DNA from: JAJUFS01 sp036381175
GTDB lineage: Bacteria; Pseudomonadota; Gammaproteobacteria; Natronospirales; JAJUFS01
Direction of reading: 5' to 3'
Assembly: GCA_036381175.1 (NCBI GenBank)
Contig: DASVDI010000005.1
Coordinates: forward strand, 1-64,000
Length of the DNA stretch: 64,000 nucleotides
In this document: positions 8,851 to 18,322 of the stretch, piece after piece
Layout of the letters: every line of letters starts with the position of its first letter
Position numbering within the stretch: the first letter of the stretch is position 1
Program-made: the position numbers and the translations under genes
The notes under the pieces: model-generated
What the model was told of the DNA's origin: nothing
The model's input: only the letters and a program-made list of their open reading frames with translations
The model's database searches: none

Positions 8851-11688
8851 TCAAAACTCACCGCCGAGAACCGCGCTCCAGATCTCGATCACCCGGTTGC
8901 GGGCAACGCGGTGCGCGTCATCCGGAACCCAGGCATCCTGCCCCTGCAGCGCCCGCAAGTGCGCAGCGTGGCGCAGTTCCCGATAGGCGTTCGCGAGTCC
9001 ATCCAGATGGTCCACCGGCACGCGTGCGCAGGATTCGAGCCCTTCGATGAAGCGAATCGTATCCGTGAACTCGAGCAACTCGGGTGCTTCGTGCGCTTCG
9101 CGCAGCACCCAGAATTGCGCCAGGAACTCAATATCGGCAATGCCGCCGTGGCCAGCCTTGAGATCAAACAGGCCCTCCCTTTCACGATGTTCGCCGCGCA
9201 TGCGTTCGCGCATTTCCCGCACCTCGGTGCGCAGGCGGTCGGCATCGCGCGGTTGCGACAAAACCTCGCGCCGCAGCGCATCGAACACGCGGCCAAGTTC
9301 CTCATCGCCGCCCACAGCGCGCGCGCGCAGCAGCGCCTGATGCTCCCAGGTCCAGGCTTCCTCGCGCTGGTACTTCCCGAAAGCTTCCATGGAACTCACA
9401 AGCAATCCCGCTTTCCCCGAGGGTCTGAGACGCGTATCGACATCGTAGAGCACGCCGGCGGTTGTCGGCGTCGAGAGAAGATGGATCAGCCGCTGGGTGA
9501 GGCGCAGGAAGAAAACGCTGTTGTCGATGACGCGCTCACCCGTCGTCTGCTGCTGCTCGCCTTCGGAATCGTGCAGGAACACGAGATCGAGATCGGATCC
9601 GTAGCCCAGTTCCAGCCCGCCCAGCTTGCCGTAGGCGACGACAAGAAAACGCGCCTCGCGCAACTCGCCATTCACGCTGAAGCGCGGCTCGCCATGACGC
9701 TGAACCAGGTGCGCCTTTGCCGAGCGCAACACCGCCTGGATCACGAGTTCGGCGACATCGGTCAGGCGATCGCTGACCTTCATCAGTGGCAGGCGGCCGC
9801 TGATGTCGGCCGCGGCGATCCGCATCACGCTCACCTGCTGGAATTCGCGCAGCGCGTCCATCAAGGCTTCGAGATCGTTACTTGATGCACGCTGAAGCTG
9901 CTCGTCGAGATCCTCAACCAGCGTCGCGCGGCTCGGCACATCCTCGAACAGGCGTGGATCGATGAGTTCGTCCAGCAAGACCGGATGGCGCGCCACCAGT
10001 TGCGCGATCCAGTGGCTCGCCGCGCAGATTCGCGCGAGCTGTTTCAGCGCGCGCGGATTTTCCATCAGAAGCGCGAGATACGTTGTCCGCCCGAGCACGG
10101 CCTCGATGAGTTTCAGCATGCGCTCGAGTGCAATGTCCGGGCCGGTTTCAGCCGACGCCGCCGCCAGCACGCGCGGCATGAGGCGATCCAGCCGCCGCAG
10201 GCCCTGCGCGCCGGGCGGCTGTCGCTCGACGCGCTGTTTCAGATCCTGCAACAACGCCGCGACGTTTTCCGGTTCCCTGAATCCCGCCGCAGCGAGCAAC
10301 GCGATGGCATCCTCGGGATCGTTCCAGGCTGCCGCGAGTGGATCGGCGGCGGGCCTGGGCTCGGGACCGAGAAACGCCTTGTCGAACAGGCGCCGCACCG
10401 CCTGGCGGTGATGCTCCCAAACCTGGGTGAATGCGGCGTCGCTTTCGAAACCGAGGCTGAATGCGAGCCGGTCGCGTTCGGAACCTGCGCCAGGCACGGC
10501 ATGGACTTGCCGATCGGCGGCCTGCTGCAGGCGGTTCTCAAGCCGGCGCAGGAATTGGTATGCCGATTCGAGCGACTTGCCGTCTTCCTCGTCCAGGCAG
10601 TCGAGTTTGATGGCTGCCGCCAAAGCCGCGGAGAAATTTCGCTGCCGCAACAACGGCTCGCGACCGCCGCGAATGAGCTGGAACAACTGCACCACGAATT
10701 CCGCTTCGCGAATGCCGCCGGGTCCGAGCTTCACGTCGTCGCGCAACTCGCGCCGCCGCACTTCACGGTTGATGGACGTTTTCATGTCGCGCAACGATTC
10801 GAACACGCCGAAATCGAGATATCGCCGGTACACGAACGGTTGCAGGCGGCGCAGCAGCGCCTCACCGGTATCGAGATCGCCCGCCACCGGCCGCGCCTTC
10901 ACGAACGCGTAACGCTCCCATTCGCGGCCATGCTGCTCGTAGTAGGACTCCGTCCCGTTCAGCGTCATCGCCAGCGGTCCGCTGTCGCCGAACGGCCGCA
11001 GCCGCATGTCGACGCGATACACGAAACCGTCCGCGGTCGCCTCGTCCAGCACGCGGATCAGCTTTCGGCCAAAGCGACTGAAATATTCTTCGTTCGACAA
11101 GGGTCGTGCGCCATCGCTTTCACCACCGAGTTCGGGGAACGCGAAAATGAGATCGACATCGGAAGAGAAATTCAGCTCGCGCCCGCCGAGCTTGCCCATG
11201 CCGAGCACGACGAGTTGCTGCGCGCGACCATCGCCATCGCGCGCCTCGCCGTGCGCCTCGCGATGCCATGCGTGCAAGCGAACGAGCGCTGCATTGATGC
11301 AGGCATCGGCAACCGCGCTGAGCATCGCAAGCGTCTCCGCGCCATCCGCCCAGCCCGCGATGTCGCGCCAGGCAATGCGCGCTGCGAGCGCGCAGCGCTC
11401 CTCGCGCAACACGCGCATGAGTTCTGTCTCGTTACCAACCGCGGCAACCGCATCATCTATCTGCGTTGTCAGTGCCGGCGGCGAGCGATATTCGTGCAAT
11501 CCGCGCAGCCAGTCGCCCTCCAGCAACCCCGGTTGCCGCCGCAACACGTCCACGATGAAGCCACTCCACGCGAAGACACGCGGCAATGACTCGCGCACCG
11601 TCTCCGGCAACACGCCATCGAACGCGAGCGAGCGCCAGCGCTGCTCGGCGAGCGATCTCATCGGTTCGGGAAGTACGGAAAAATTCAT
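8851..11688 (-). CDS. glnE: Bifunctional glutamine synthetase adenylyltransferase/deadenylase
   Basis: GlnE adds and removes AMP on glutamine synthetase in response to PII proteins, tuning nitrogen assimilation. Both nucleotidyltransferase domains are visible: the N-terminal one with MGKLGGRELNFSSDVDLIF near residue 165, the C-terminal one with YGKLGGLELGYGSDLDLVF near residue 680. Each carries the GxGxxG-D-x-D metal motif. The 945-residue length from ATG 11688 matches E. coli (946). An ATG at 11721 would add 11 residues; neither start has a clear Shine-Dalgarno. Transcribed toward the zinc-finger gene. Confidence 0.96.
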   Translation of the reverse strand: MNFSVLPEPMRSLAEQRWRSLAFDGVLPETVRESLPRVFAWSGFIVDVLRRQPGLLEGDWLRGLHEYRSPPALTTQIDDAVAAVGNETELMRVLREERCALAARIAWRDIAGWADGAETLAMLSAVADACINAALVRLHAWHREAHGEARDGDGRAQQLVVLGMGKLGGRELNFSSDVDLIFAFPELGGESDGARPLSNEEYFSRFGRKLIRVLDEATADGFVYRVDMRLRPFGDSGPLAMTLNGTESYYEQHGREWERYAFVKARPVAGDLDTGEALLRRLQPFVYRRYLDFGVFESLRDMKTSINREVRRRELRDDVKLGPGGIREAEFVVQLFQLIRGGREPLLRQRNFSAALAAAIKLDCLDEEDGKSLESAYQFLRRLENRLQQAADRQVHAVPGAGSERDRLAFSLGFESDAAFTQVWEHHRQAVRRLFDKAFLGPEPRPAADPLAAAWNDPEDAIALLAAAGFREPENVAALLQDLKQRVERQPPGAQGLRRLDRLMPRVLAAASAETGPDIALERMLKLIEAVLGRTTYLALLMENPRALKQLARICAASHWIAQLVARHPVLLDELIDPRLFEDVPSRATLVEDLDEQLQRASSNDLEALMDALREFQQVSVMRIAAADISGRLPLMKVSDRLTDVAELVIQAVLRSAKAHLVQRHGEPRFSVNGELREARFLVVAYGKLGGLELGYGSDLDLVFLHDSEGEQQQTTGERVIDNSVFFLRLTQRLIHLLSTPTTAGVLYDVDTRLRPSGKAGLLVSSMEAFGKYQREEAWTWEHQALLRARAVGGDEELGRVFDALRREVLSQPRDADRLRTEVREMRERMRGEHREREGLFDLKAGHGGIADIEFLAQFWVLREAHEAPELLEFTDTIRFIEGLESCARVPVDHLDGLANAYRELRHAAHLRALQGQDAWVPDDAHRVARNRVIEIWSAVLGGEF

Positions 11689-11759
11689 GCAATGCGTCGC
11701 AGGCAATTGATGCTGCAACATAACAAGGTGAAGCGCGGGAGGTAAGAGCTATCGAAGTG

Positions 11760-11826
11760 TTGTGGGAGCGGCTTCCAGCCGCGAATCCTTGAAACGTGTT
11801 TTCGCGGCTGGAAGCCGCTCCCACAA
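11760..11826. repeat. REP-like inverted repeat pair with perfect 26-bp arms
   Basis: Two 26-bp arms (11760-11785 and 11801-11826) are exact reverse complements separated by 15 bases. Each arm is itself a small hairpin with GCGGCTTCCAGCCGC at its core, the layout of a REP doublet (REPIN). It lies downstream of the DUF454 gene and upstream of glnE. It may serve as a transcription barrier or a RAYT-mobilised element. A related hairpin with different arms sits at 27362. Confidence 0.9.
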
Positions 11827-11844
11827 ACCTCCGATTAACATTTA

Positions 11845-12300
11845 TTACAACTTCCCGGATTTCTTCTTCACCGGCATCACAAGAAAATGCACGCTCGTCA
11901 GTACTGCGACGGCCAGCACGATCACCTTCAGCAACAGCGTCTTCGCCGCCACGGCAACCGTTACGATCGCGGTGATCCAGAGCGCGCCGAGCGCGAGCCA
12001 TTTCGTGCGTGGAGAAATCCCGTCTTCCTGCCAGTCGCGCAAATACCTGCCGGCGAGCGGCAATCGGTACAGCCACTCCAGCATCGCCTCGGAACTGCGC
12101 GAAAAGCAGGCGACCGCGAGCAGGAGAAACGGCGCAGTGGGAAGAATGGGCAGGATCACGCCCACCAGGCCAAGCAGCAGCGCCAACCAGCCCGCGAGGA
12201 GCAGCAACAGGCGGAACAGTCCGCGCGCCCTTCGGTGCCTGGGAAATTCGCGCGCCGAGTGGCGCGATGCCGGAATCTCAAGGGTCGTCATTTCTCTCAT
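11845..12300 (-). CDS. DUF454 (YbaN-like) inner-membrane protein
   Basis: This small membrane protein of about 151 residues has a first hydrophobic region LFRLLLLLAGWLALLLGLVGVILPILPTAPF; the GLVGVxLPxLPTxPFLLLA segment is diagnostic of DUF454. A conserved cytosolic turn (CFSRSSEAMLEWL, LRDWQEDG) is followed by two more membrane helices. Start ATG at 12300 or 12291. Function unknown. It ends just before the REP doublet. Confidence 0.88.
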   Translation of the reverse strand: MREMTTLEIPASRHSAREFPRHRRARGLFRLLLLLAGWLALLLGLVGVILPILPTAPFLLLAVACFSRSSEAMLEWLYRLPLAGRYLRDWQEDGISPRTKWLALGALWITAIVTVAVAAKTLLLKVIVLAVAVLTSVHFLVMPVKKKSGKL

Positions 12301-12448
12301 GCCGCCATGACACGCCAATCTGGTGCCCAAACGCAAGCCGCGAAGCGTCAAACCTCGTTCGCGCGGAACTGCCGCCTCCGGTTGCGGTCCGACTCCCCGC
12401 GGTGTTGTAGAATGCCGCTTCCGAATTCAAGGCCCGCTGGAGTGACTG

Positions 12449-13069
12449 ATGCCGAATCCTGCACGATTTTTTGCCGTTGCCGCCCTGGCCGTTGCCATGG
12501 CGTTGCTTGCGAATACCCCCGCCCTTGCCGCGTCTTTCGAGGAAGGCAATCAGTACATCGTTGTCGCCGAAGAGCCTTCCGCCGAACCGAAGGTGATGGA
12601 GTTCTTTTCATACGGCTGCGGTGGCTGCTTCACGTTCGATTCCTGGTTCCAGCGGATGAAGGCGGAAGTCGGCGAGAACGTCGAAGTCCAGTACATCCCG
12701 GCGGATTTCGGCGGTGGTTTCTGGACACCCGCGCAGGAGCTGTTCCTTGTGATGGAAGCGCTCGGCAAGCGCGAGCAGTTGCATGACGCGGTATTCCAGT
12801 TCATTCACGGCGAGCGCAATCCGATCACGGAAGCGAGCGCGCGCCGTTTCATGGCCAATCACGGTGTCAGTGAAGAGGAGTACAACAAGGTGCGGAATTC
12901 CTTCGCGGTGCACGTGAAGGAAAAACGCTACGACCAGCTCCTGAAGCGTTATCGCATCGGCTCCACGCCGACGGTGATCGTGAACGGCAAGTACCAGGTG
13001 GACCACACGAAGCTGAGCGGTCCGGCGGAGTTCGTCGAACTGGTGAAATACCTGCTGACGAATCCCTGA
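12449..13069 (+). CDS. DsbA-type periplasmic thiol:disulfide oxidoreductase with CGGC active site
   Basis: DsbA introduces disulfide bonds into exported proteins. The 206-residue precursor has a signal peptide ending near ANTPALAAS. The mature protein starts with the family pattern YIVV...PKVMEFFSYGCGGC. The redox motif is CGGC rather than the CPHC of E. coli DsbA. The cis-proline loop GSTPTVIVNG is present. The gene is monocistronic, with a strong terminator right behind it. The CGGC dipeptide could shift the redox potential, so the exact role (DsbA or DsbL-like) is uncertain. Confidence 0.92.
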   Translation: MPNPARFFAVAALAVAMALLANTPALAASFEEGNQYIVVAEEPSAEPKVMEFFSYGCGGCFTFDSWFQRMKAEVGENVEVQYIPADFGGGFWTPAQELFLVMEALGKREQLHDAVFQFIHGERNPITEASARRFMANHGVSEEEYNKVRNSFAVHVKEKRYDQLLKRYRIGSTPTVIVNGKYQVDHTKLSGPAEFVELVKYLLTNP

Positions 13070-13090
13070 TACGGTTTCCGACACGAACAA

Positions 13091-13118
13091 GCCGGCGCGA
13101 TATCGCGCCGGCTTTTTT
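13091..13118 (+). terminator. Rho-independent terminator of dsbA
   Basis: A perfect 22-bp palindrome, GCCGGCGCGA paired across its centre with TCGCGCCGGC, is followed by six T. The convergent GNAT gene ends at 13117 within the T run, so it serves the rightward transcript. Confidence 0.95.
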
Positions 13119-13569
13119 ATTGGGGCAACGCGAGGAACCAGAAATCCGTGACGTCATTCCGGCGATAACCGAGACGGCGATACAGCGCCTGCGCGGCCGC
13201 GTTGGTTTTCTGTGTCTCAAGCATCACGCCGCTCGCACCCGTCTCGATAGCATGCGCGTGAGCCGCTTCCATCAACGCGGTCGCAGCGCCCGTGCGGCGC
13301 TGACCGGCTGCCACGTACAGATCGTTCAATAGCCATAGCCGTTGCATTCCGACTGACGTGAACAGCGGATACAACTGCGTGAAACCTGCTGCGCCTTCCG
13401 GAACTTCGGCAATGAAAATCACCGATTCGTCATTCACAAGGCGCGCTTCGAGAAACGCCTGTGCGCCGGGAACATCCGAAGGCTGCGCGTAAAACTGGCG
13501 ATAAGCGTCGAACAGGACGGCGAGCGCGTCGAGATCATCGACGCCCGCGCGACGGACATTCATGCTCAT
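13117..13569 (-). CDS. GNAT-family N-acetyltransferase
   Basis: This 150-residue acetyltransferase carries the acetyl-CoA pyrophosphate-binding region QRRTGAATALMEAAHAHA (a Q/RxxGxG/A variant) and C-terminal ALYRRLGYRR. The substrate cannot be inferred. It overlaps the upstream LysR gene: its ATG at 13569 shares bases with the LysR stop, and ATG 13563 is a second option. The coupling suggests that the regulator and the acetyltransferase are made together. Confidence 0.88.
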   Translation of the reverse strand: MSMNVRRAGVDDLDALAVLFDAYRQFYAQPSDVPGAQAFLEARLVNDESVIFIAEVPEGAAGFTQLYPLFTSVGMQRLWLLNDLYVAAGQRRTGAATALMEAAHAHAIETGASGVMLETQKTNAAAQALYRRLGYRRNDVTDFWFLALPQ

Positions 13570-14489
13570 TCCCGGATCTCCCGTTGCAATGTTTCTGGTG
13601 GCGCATCCAGCGCCGCGGCTTCCTCGCGCAGCCAGTCAAGAAACGGCGCGAGCTCGGGTGAAGATTCGCGGCCGGACTCGCAGACCATGTAAAAGGAAAG
13701 CTCCACGGGAATGTCGACCGTGAACGGCCGCACCAATCGGCCAGCGCGAAGATCGGCATGCACCAGCGGTGGGGAAGCGAGCGCAACGCCCTGCCCTTCG
13801 ATCGCCGCCTGCAGAACAACATTCATATCCTGCAACACGAGACCGCGCGGCACTTCGACGTTTTTCGCGCCGGCTGCGGCGAGCCACTGCGCCCAGTTGC
13901 CGAAACCCATGTCGTGGATGAGCGGGAAGTGCGCGAGATCATCGGGCTTTTTCAACGGCCAAGCGCCTGCGAGCAGCGATGGCGCACAGACCGGGAATTC
14001 ACGCGGCGCGAACAGTCGCTCCGAGTACACGCCTTGCCAGCCACCGCGGCCGTAACGCAGCGCGAGATCAACGCCATCGCGGCGAAAATCCACCAGCGTG
14101 TGCGAGGTGCCAACGCGAATTTCGTAATCCGGATGTCTCGCCTGGAATGCGGCGATCCGCGGCACCAGCCAGCGCGCCGCGAGCGACGGCACGGTGCTGA
14201 CGGTAATCACGCCAGGCTGGCGAACATCACGAAGTGAGCGCACGGCGTCGCGCAGGTCCTCGAACACTTTCCCGGCAGTGAACGCGAGCAGCCTGCCTTC
14301 GCTGGTGAGCTCAAGCCCACGCGGACGGCGGTGAAACAGGCGGCGGCCGAGAAAACCTTCGAGTTCCTTGATCTGGCGGCTGACGGCGCCGTGCGTCACA
14401 TGCAGTTCGGCTGCGGCCCGCGTGAGGCTCAGATGCCTGGCCGCGGCGTCGAAAGCGCGCAATGCATTGAGGGGTGGAAGATCAGCCAT
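13566..14489 (-). CDS. LysR-family transcriptional regulator, GcvA-like
   Basis: This 307-residue regulator has an N-terminal winged helix-turn-helix, PPLNALRAFDAAARHLSLTRAAAELHVTHGAVSRQI. The opening is typical of the GcvA/AmpR subgroup. The effector domain starts near residue 90 with GVITVSTVPSLAARWLVPRI. Divergent from the EamA permease gene at 14605, which is the most likely target together with its own operon. The ligand is unknown. Confidence 0.93.
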   Translation of the reverse strand: MADLPPLNALRAFDAAARHLSLTRAAAELHVTHGAVSRQIKELEGFLGRRLFHRRPRGLELTSEGRLLAFTAGKVFEDLRDAVRSLRDVRQPGVITVSTVPSLAARWLVPRIAAFQARHPDYEIRVGTSHTLVDFRRDGVDLALRYGRGGWQGVYSERLFAPREFPVCAPSLLAGAWPLKKPDDLAHFPLIHDMGFGNWAQWLAAAGAKNVEVPRGLVLQDMNVVLQAAIEGQGVALASPPLVHADLRAGRLVRPFTVDIPVELSFYMVCESGRESSPELAPFLDWLREEAAALDAPPETLQREIRE

Positions 14490-14604
14490 TGCTGTGAGTT
14501 TTTCTCATAAAAAAGGAAAGAATAAATCGATTGTCCGCCTTTGCCGGCCTCGTTCAGAATACCCGGCCTCAAATCTCCTCACAACGTCAGCTCGGGAAAA
14601 GACC

Positions 14605-15522
14605 GTGAACAATGCCGTTTCTTCCACCGTTGAAGCCGCAGCAATCGCCCGCACCGAACGCCTGAAACTGATCGCTGCGGCAGCCACGACGCTGGTGGCC
14701 TGGGCAGGCGCGTATGTCGCCATCGGCATCGCCGCGCACGAGCTTTCTCCCGCGCCCTTCGCGCTCGCGCGCGTCGGCGGCGGCGCGCTGGCGTTGCTGC
14801 TCCTGCTGCCCTTCGTGCGCGGCGCGTCGTTGCGCCTGCCGCCGCGGCGCGATCTGTTGCCGCTGCTCGCCATGGCCATGTTCGCGTTTCCGATCTACCA
14901 CGTCGCGCTCAACGCCGGGCAGCGCGTGGTCTCGCCGGGCGTGGCGAGCGTGCTGATTGCGACATTGCCGATCTTCGCCGCGATCATCGCGCGCGTGATG
15001 CTGAACGAGCGGCCGGGACTGCGTGGCTGGATCGGCATTGCAATCGCGTTCGGCGGCGTAACGCTGCTGGTGACTTTGCAGAACGGCAGCTTCGAGCTGG
15101 AACCGGCTGCGCTGCTGGTGCTGGTCTCCGCGCTGTCCGGTTCCGGCTACATGGTGCTGCAACGGCAACTCACGCGCCGCTACAGCGGCCTGCAACTCAC
15201 CGTGTGGGGCATGTGGCTGGGCGCGCTGATGCTCGTACCGTTCGCGCCGGAACTCGCGCGCGAGATCCAGATCGCCTCGAACGACACGCTGCTCGCGCTC
15301 GCCTATCTCTGCGTACTGCCGACCGCGCTCGCGTATTTGCTGTGGGCGTACGTGCTGAAAATGCTGCCGGCCGCCAAGGCCACATCGCTGCTGTACATCG
15401 TGCCGCCGATTGCATTCGGCCTCGCGTGGCTTGTCACCGGCGCCGTGCCCGGTGTGATGGATATTGTCGGCAGTGCGATCGTGCTTTGTGGCGTTGCGCT
15501 CGTACAAGGAACGAAAAGGTAA
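14605..15522 (+). CDS. EamA/DMT-family permease
   Basis: This 305-residue inner-membrane protein has ten predicted helices in two EamA repeats: residues about 20-145 and 160-300. The internal pattern ALAYLLWAYVLKMLPAAKAT lies in the second. Such proteins export amino acids, purines or other small metabolites; the substrate here is unknown. The GTG start at 14605 begins VNNAVSSTVEAAA. It diverges from a GcvA-like regulator, which probably controls it. Confidence 0.88.
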   Translation: MNNAVSSTVEAAAIARTERLKLIAAAATTLVAWAGAYVAIGIAAHELSPAPFALARVGGGALALLLLLPFVRGASLRLPPRRDLLPLLAMAMFAFPIYHVALNAGQRVVSPGVASVLIATLPIFAAIIARVMLNERPGLRGWIGIAIAFGGVTLLVTLQNGSFELEPAALLVLVSALSGSGYMVLQRQLTRRYSGLQLTVWGMWLGALMLVPFAPELAREIQIASNDTLLALAYLCVLPTALAYLLWAYVLKMLPAAKATSLLYIVPPIAFGLAWLVTGAVPGVMDIVGSAIVLCGVALVQGTKR

Positions 15523-15567
15523 CTCTCACCGGGCTGGAATATTCATCTCGCGTATAATTCGCCCCTC

Positions 15568-17472
15568 ATGAATCTGCTCTCCCTCGACGACCTGACCCTC
15601 GACATCGGCGACCAGCCGATCCTGCGCCACGCCTCACTCACGCTTGAGCCGGCCGAGCGCGTCTGCCTGATCGGCCGCAACGGCGCCGGGAAATCGACAC
15701 TGCTGCGCATCATCATGGGCGCGCAGCAAGTGGATGGCGGCGAGATTCGCTACAAGCAGAACCTTCGCATCAGCCAGCTTGAGCAGACATTGCCCGACAT
15801 GCTCGAAATGAGCGTGCGCGAATACGTCACGACAGGGCTTTCGCATCTGCAAGCATTGATCGAGGATTATGAAGCACACGCGAAAACGGAACTCGACGAG
15901 GCCGGTCTGCGTGAACTGGGAAAACTGCAGCGGCGCATCGAAGCGGAAGGCGGCTGGAGTCTCGACAAGCAAGTCGAACGCATTCTCACCGAGCTGAAAC
16001 TCCCCGCCAATGCGCACCTTCACGAACTTTCCGGCGGCTGGCGGCGGCGCGTGGGTCTTGCGCGCGCGCTGGTTTCGAATCCGGAATTGCTGCTGCTTGA
16101 CGAGCCCACCAACCATCTCGATCTCGCCAGCATCCAGTGGCTGGAAGACCGCATTCGCAACTATCCCGGTACCGTTTTGTTCATCACGCACGATCGCGCG
16201 TTCCTGCAACGGCTCACGACACGTATCGTCGAACTCGACCGCGCGAAGCTGACGAGCTGGCCAGGCGACTACAACAACTTTCTGCGCCGCAAGGAAGAGG
16301 CGCTGGATGCGGAAGCGCGCGACAAGCAGCTCTTCAACAAGAAACTCGACGAAGAAGAAGTGTGGATTCGCCAGGGCATCAAGGCGCGGCGCACGCGCAA
16401 TGAAGGCCGCGTGCGCGCGCTCAAGGCATTGCGCGAGGAAGCCGCCGAACGCGAACGATTCAAGCCGCAGCAGAAAGCGCGCATGAGCATCGAGACAGCG
16501 GACGCCTCCGGCCGCAAGGTCATCGAACTGCACAACATTCGTCATGGTTACGGGAACGAAACGCTCATCGACGGTTTGTCGCTGAAAGTCATGCGCGGCG
16601 ATCGCATCGGTCTTGTCGGCAACAACGGCGTTGGTAAAAGTACGTTGCTGAAAATCATGCTCGGTGAAATCCAGCCGGACAGCGGCACGGTGAAACTCGG
16701 CACGAATCTCGAAGTCGGCTACTTCGACCAGTTGCGCAGAAATCTCGATCCGGACAAGACCGTCGCCGACATCGTCGGCAACGGCCGCGATTACATCCAG
16801 ATGAACGGCAAGGATCGTCACGTCATCGGTTATTTGCGCGGATTTCTTTTTTCCGCGAAACGCGCCATGACGAAAATCGGTGCGCTCTCCGGTGGTGAAT
16901 GCAATCGCGTGATTCTTGCGCGGTTGTTCACGCGCCCGACGAACCTGCTCGTGCTTGACGAGCCGACAAACGATCTCGACGTGGAAACGCTGGAAGTTCT
17001 CGAAGACCAGCTCGTCGATTACCAGGGCACGTTGATCGTCGTCAGCCATGACCGCGCCTTTCTCGACAATGTCGTGACGCAGATTCTCGTGTTCGAGGAA
17101 GGCGGCGTGCAGCGTTACGTCGGCGGCTATTCCGACTGGCAGAAACGCGGCAAGACGCTCACGGAAAAGGACGACCTGGCCGTTACGACCGAACACGACG
17201 AAACCCCAACGGAAAAGTCGCGCGCGGCGCCCGCAAAACTCAGCTACAAGTTCAAGCTCGAACTCGAACAACTCCCCGCGCGCATCGAGACGCTCGAAGA
17301 AAACATCAACGCGCTGCAGGCGCAGGCGAACGATCCGGATTTCTATTCGCGACCATTCGATGAAGTGCAACCGGTGCTGGATGATCTCGCCGCCCGGCAA
17401 CAGGAACTTGAACGCGCTGTTGAACGCTGGGCGGAACTGGAACAGATGGAGGAACGTTCACGCGGCGCGTAA
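15568..17472 (+). CDS. uup: ABC-F ATPase Uup
   Basis: This soluble, duplicated ABC ATPase of 634 residues acts on the ribosome and on branched DNA intermediates. First ATPase: Walker A GRNGAGKST near residue 38, signature LSGGWRRRV, Walker B LLLLDEPTNHLD. Second: Walker A GNNGVGKST near residue 352, signature LSGGECNRV, Walker B LLVLDEPTNDLD. The residues after about 545 form the charged coiled coil that marks Uup among ABC-F proteins. Length matches E. coli Uup (635). Confidence 0.95.
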   Translation: MNLLSLDDLTLDIGDQPILRHASLTLEPAERVCLIGRNGAGKSTLLRIIMGAQQVDGGEIRYKQNLRISQLEQTLPDMLEMSVREYVTTGLSHLQALIEDYEAHAKTELDEAGLRELGKLQRRIEAEGGWSLDKQVERILTELKLPANAHLHELSGGWRRRVGLARALVSNPELLLLDEPTNHLDLASIQWLEDRIRNYPGTVLFITHDRAFLQRLTTRIVELDRAKLTSWPGDYNNFLRRKEEALDAEARDKQLFNKKLDEEEVWIRQGIKARRTRNEGRVRALKALREEAAERERFKPQQKARMSIETADASGRKVIELHNIRHGYGNETLIDGLSLKVMRGDRIGLVGNNGVGKSTLLKIMLGEIQPDSGTVKLGTNLEVGYFDQLRRNLDPDKTVADIVGNGRDYIQMNGKDRHVIGYLRGFLFSAKRAMTKIGALSGGECNRVILARLFTRPTNLLVLDEPTNDLDVETLEVLEDQLVDYQGTLIVVSHDRAFLDNVVTQILVFEEGGVQRYVGGYSDWQKRGKTLTEKDDLAVTTEHDETPTEKSRAAPAKLSYKFKLELEQLPARIETLEENINALQAQANDPDFYSRPFDEVQPVLDDLAARQQELERAVERWAELEQMEERSRGA

Positions 17473-17593
17473 GCGTTCAACTACGTAGGTCATACCACTC
17501 ATTCCCTGCGGACATCGCCCGCTTGTCCCGCCTGTCTACAGTCACAAGAATATCCTCCAATCCAATGCACTCATCGCGTTGACCGGAGGTCTC

Positions 17594-18196
17594 ATGCTTG
17601 CACGTCACTGCACGATCGTTGTCGCGATCGCTGTCAACATCGCGTTGGTATTCGCGCCTACAACCACAAAGGCGGCCAGTTCTTACGACTGGGTGTCGGA
17701 TCGCGAAATCGCTTCCTACTGCTCGACATTCCTGGTGCGCCCCGAGACGCCTTCGGGCACGGTCTGCCTGTCTTACGTTCAGGGATTTCTCGACGGCCTG
17801 CGCACGACGGAAGTTCCCGCCCGCCACGAACTCGAATTTCACGTCGACGACGTAAAGACAAAGGACGCGATACACGAATCGGCGGTACGCATGGATGCAC
17901 TGGTCGAGGAATTCGGCCCGGCGGCGCGCGCCGGAATCTGCCTGCCGGAAGGTTTCTCCGAGGAGGAGATTGTGCGCGTGGTCGCGCGCGAATTGCGCCA
18001 TGGCAGCAGTTACACACGCGCGGCACTTGACGATTACGCACAGGCGGCGCTGCAGGAACGTTATCCCTGCGACATCAGCGATCCCGTGCAGCACGACAGC
18101 ACGCCAGTCAACGAAGACGACAAGCCGCAGGAAGAACCGGAGGAAGAAAATGAAGAAGACAATGGCGACGATGTGCTGATCGAATCCGAATTGTAG
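17594..18196 (+). CDS. Secreted Rap1a/Tai-domain-like protein
   Basis: This exported protein of 200 residues has a signal peptide ending near APTTTKAAS. The mature part shows the Rap1a-like pattern: C in IASYCSTFL, GTVCLSYVQGFLDG, ICLPEGFSEEEIVRVVARELRHG, and ALQERYPC. The cysteines suggest disulfides. Rap1a proteins include immunity proteins against type VI amidase effectors, but most relatives have no known role and no effector is next to it. The last 30 residues are an acidic Glu/Asp tail. ATG 17594 sits just behind GGAGGT; TTG 17579 is the alternative. Confidence 0.75.
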   Translation: MLARHCTIVVAIAVNIALVFAPTTTKAASSYDWVSDREIASYCSTFLVRPETPSGTVCLSYVQGFLDGLRTTEVPARHELEFHVDDVKTKDAIHESAVRMDALVEEFGPAARAGICLPEGFSEEEIVRVVARELRHGSSYTRAALDDYAQAALQERYPCDISDPVQHDSTPVNEDDKPQEEPEEENEEDNGDDVLIESEL

Positions 18197-18322
18197 CGAG
18201 CGACAGAACGGCTGGGGTAATTCCTGTATCCCCGATTGTTACAGCGCGTGCGAGTGTCGGATTTCGCGCGCGCACGCTACACTCGAACGCTGCCGCCGCA
18301 ACTTTTTTCAAGGAGAAATCCG

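Noticed and set aside
9985..11589. A 534-codon plus-strand frame inside glnE
   Set aside because: Antisense shadow of a conserved gene with both nucleotidyltransferase motifs on the other strand.
15634..17400. A 588-codon minus-strand frame opposite uup
   Set aside because: The plus strand encodes intact Walker and signature motifs of Uup; the reverse frame has no domain structure.
17594..18196. Rap1a-like protein as a type VI secretion immunity gene
   Set aside because: No amidase effector or secretion genes are near, and many Rap1a-domain proteins occur alone, so only the domain resemblance is claimed.
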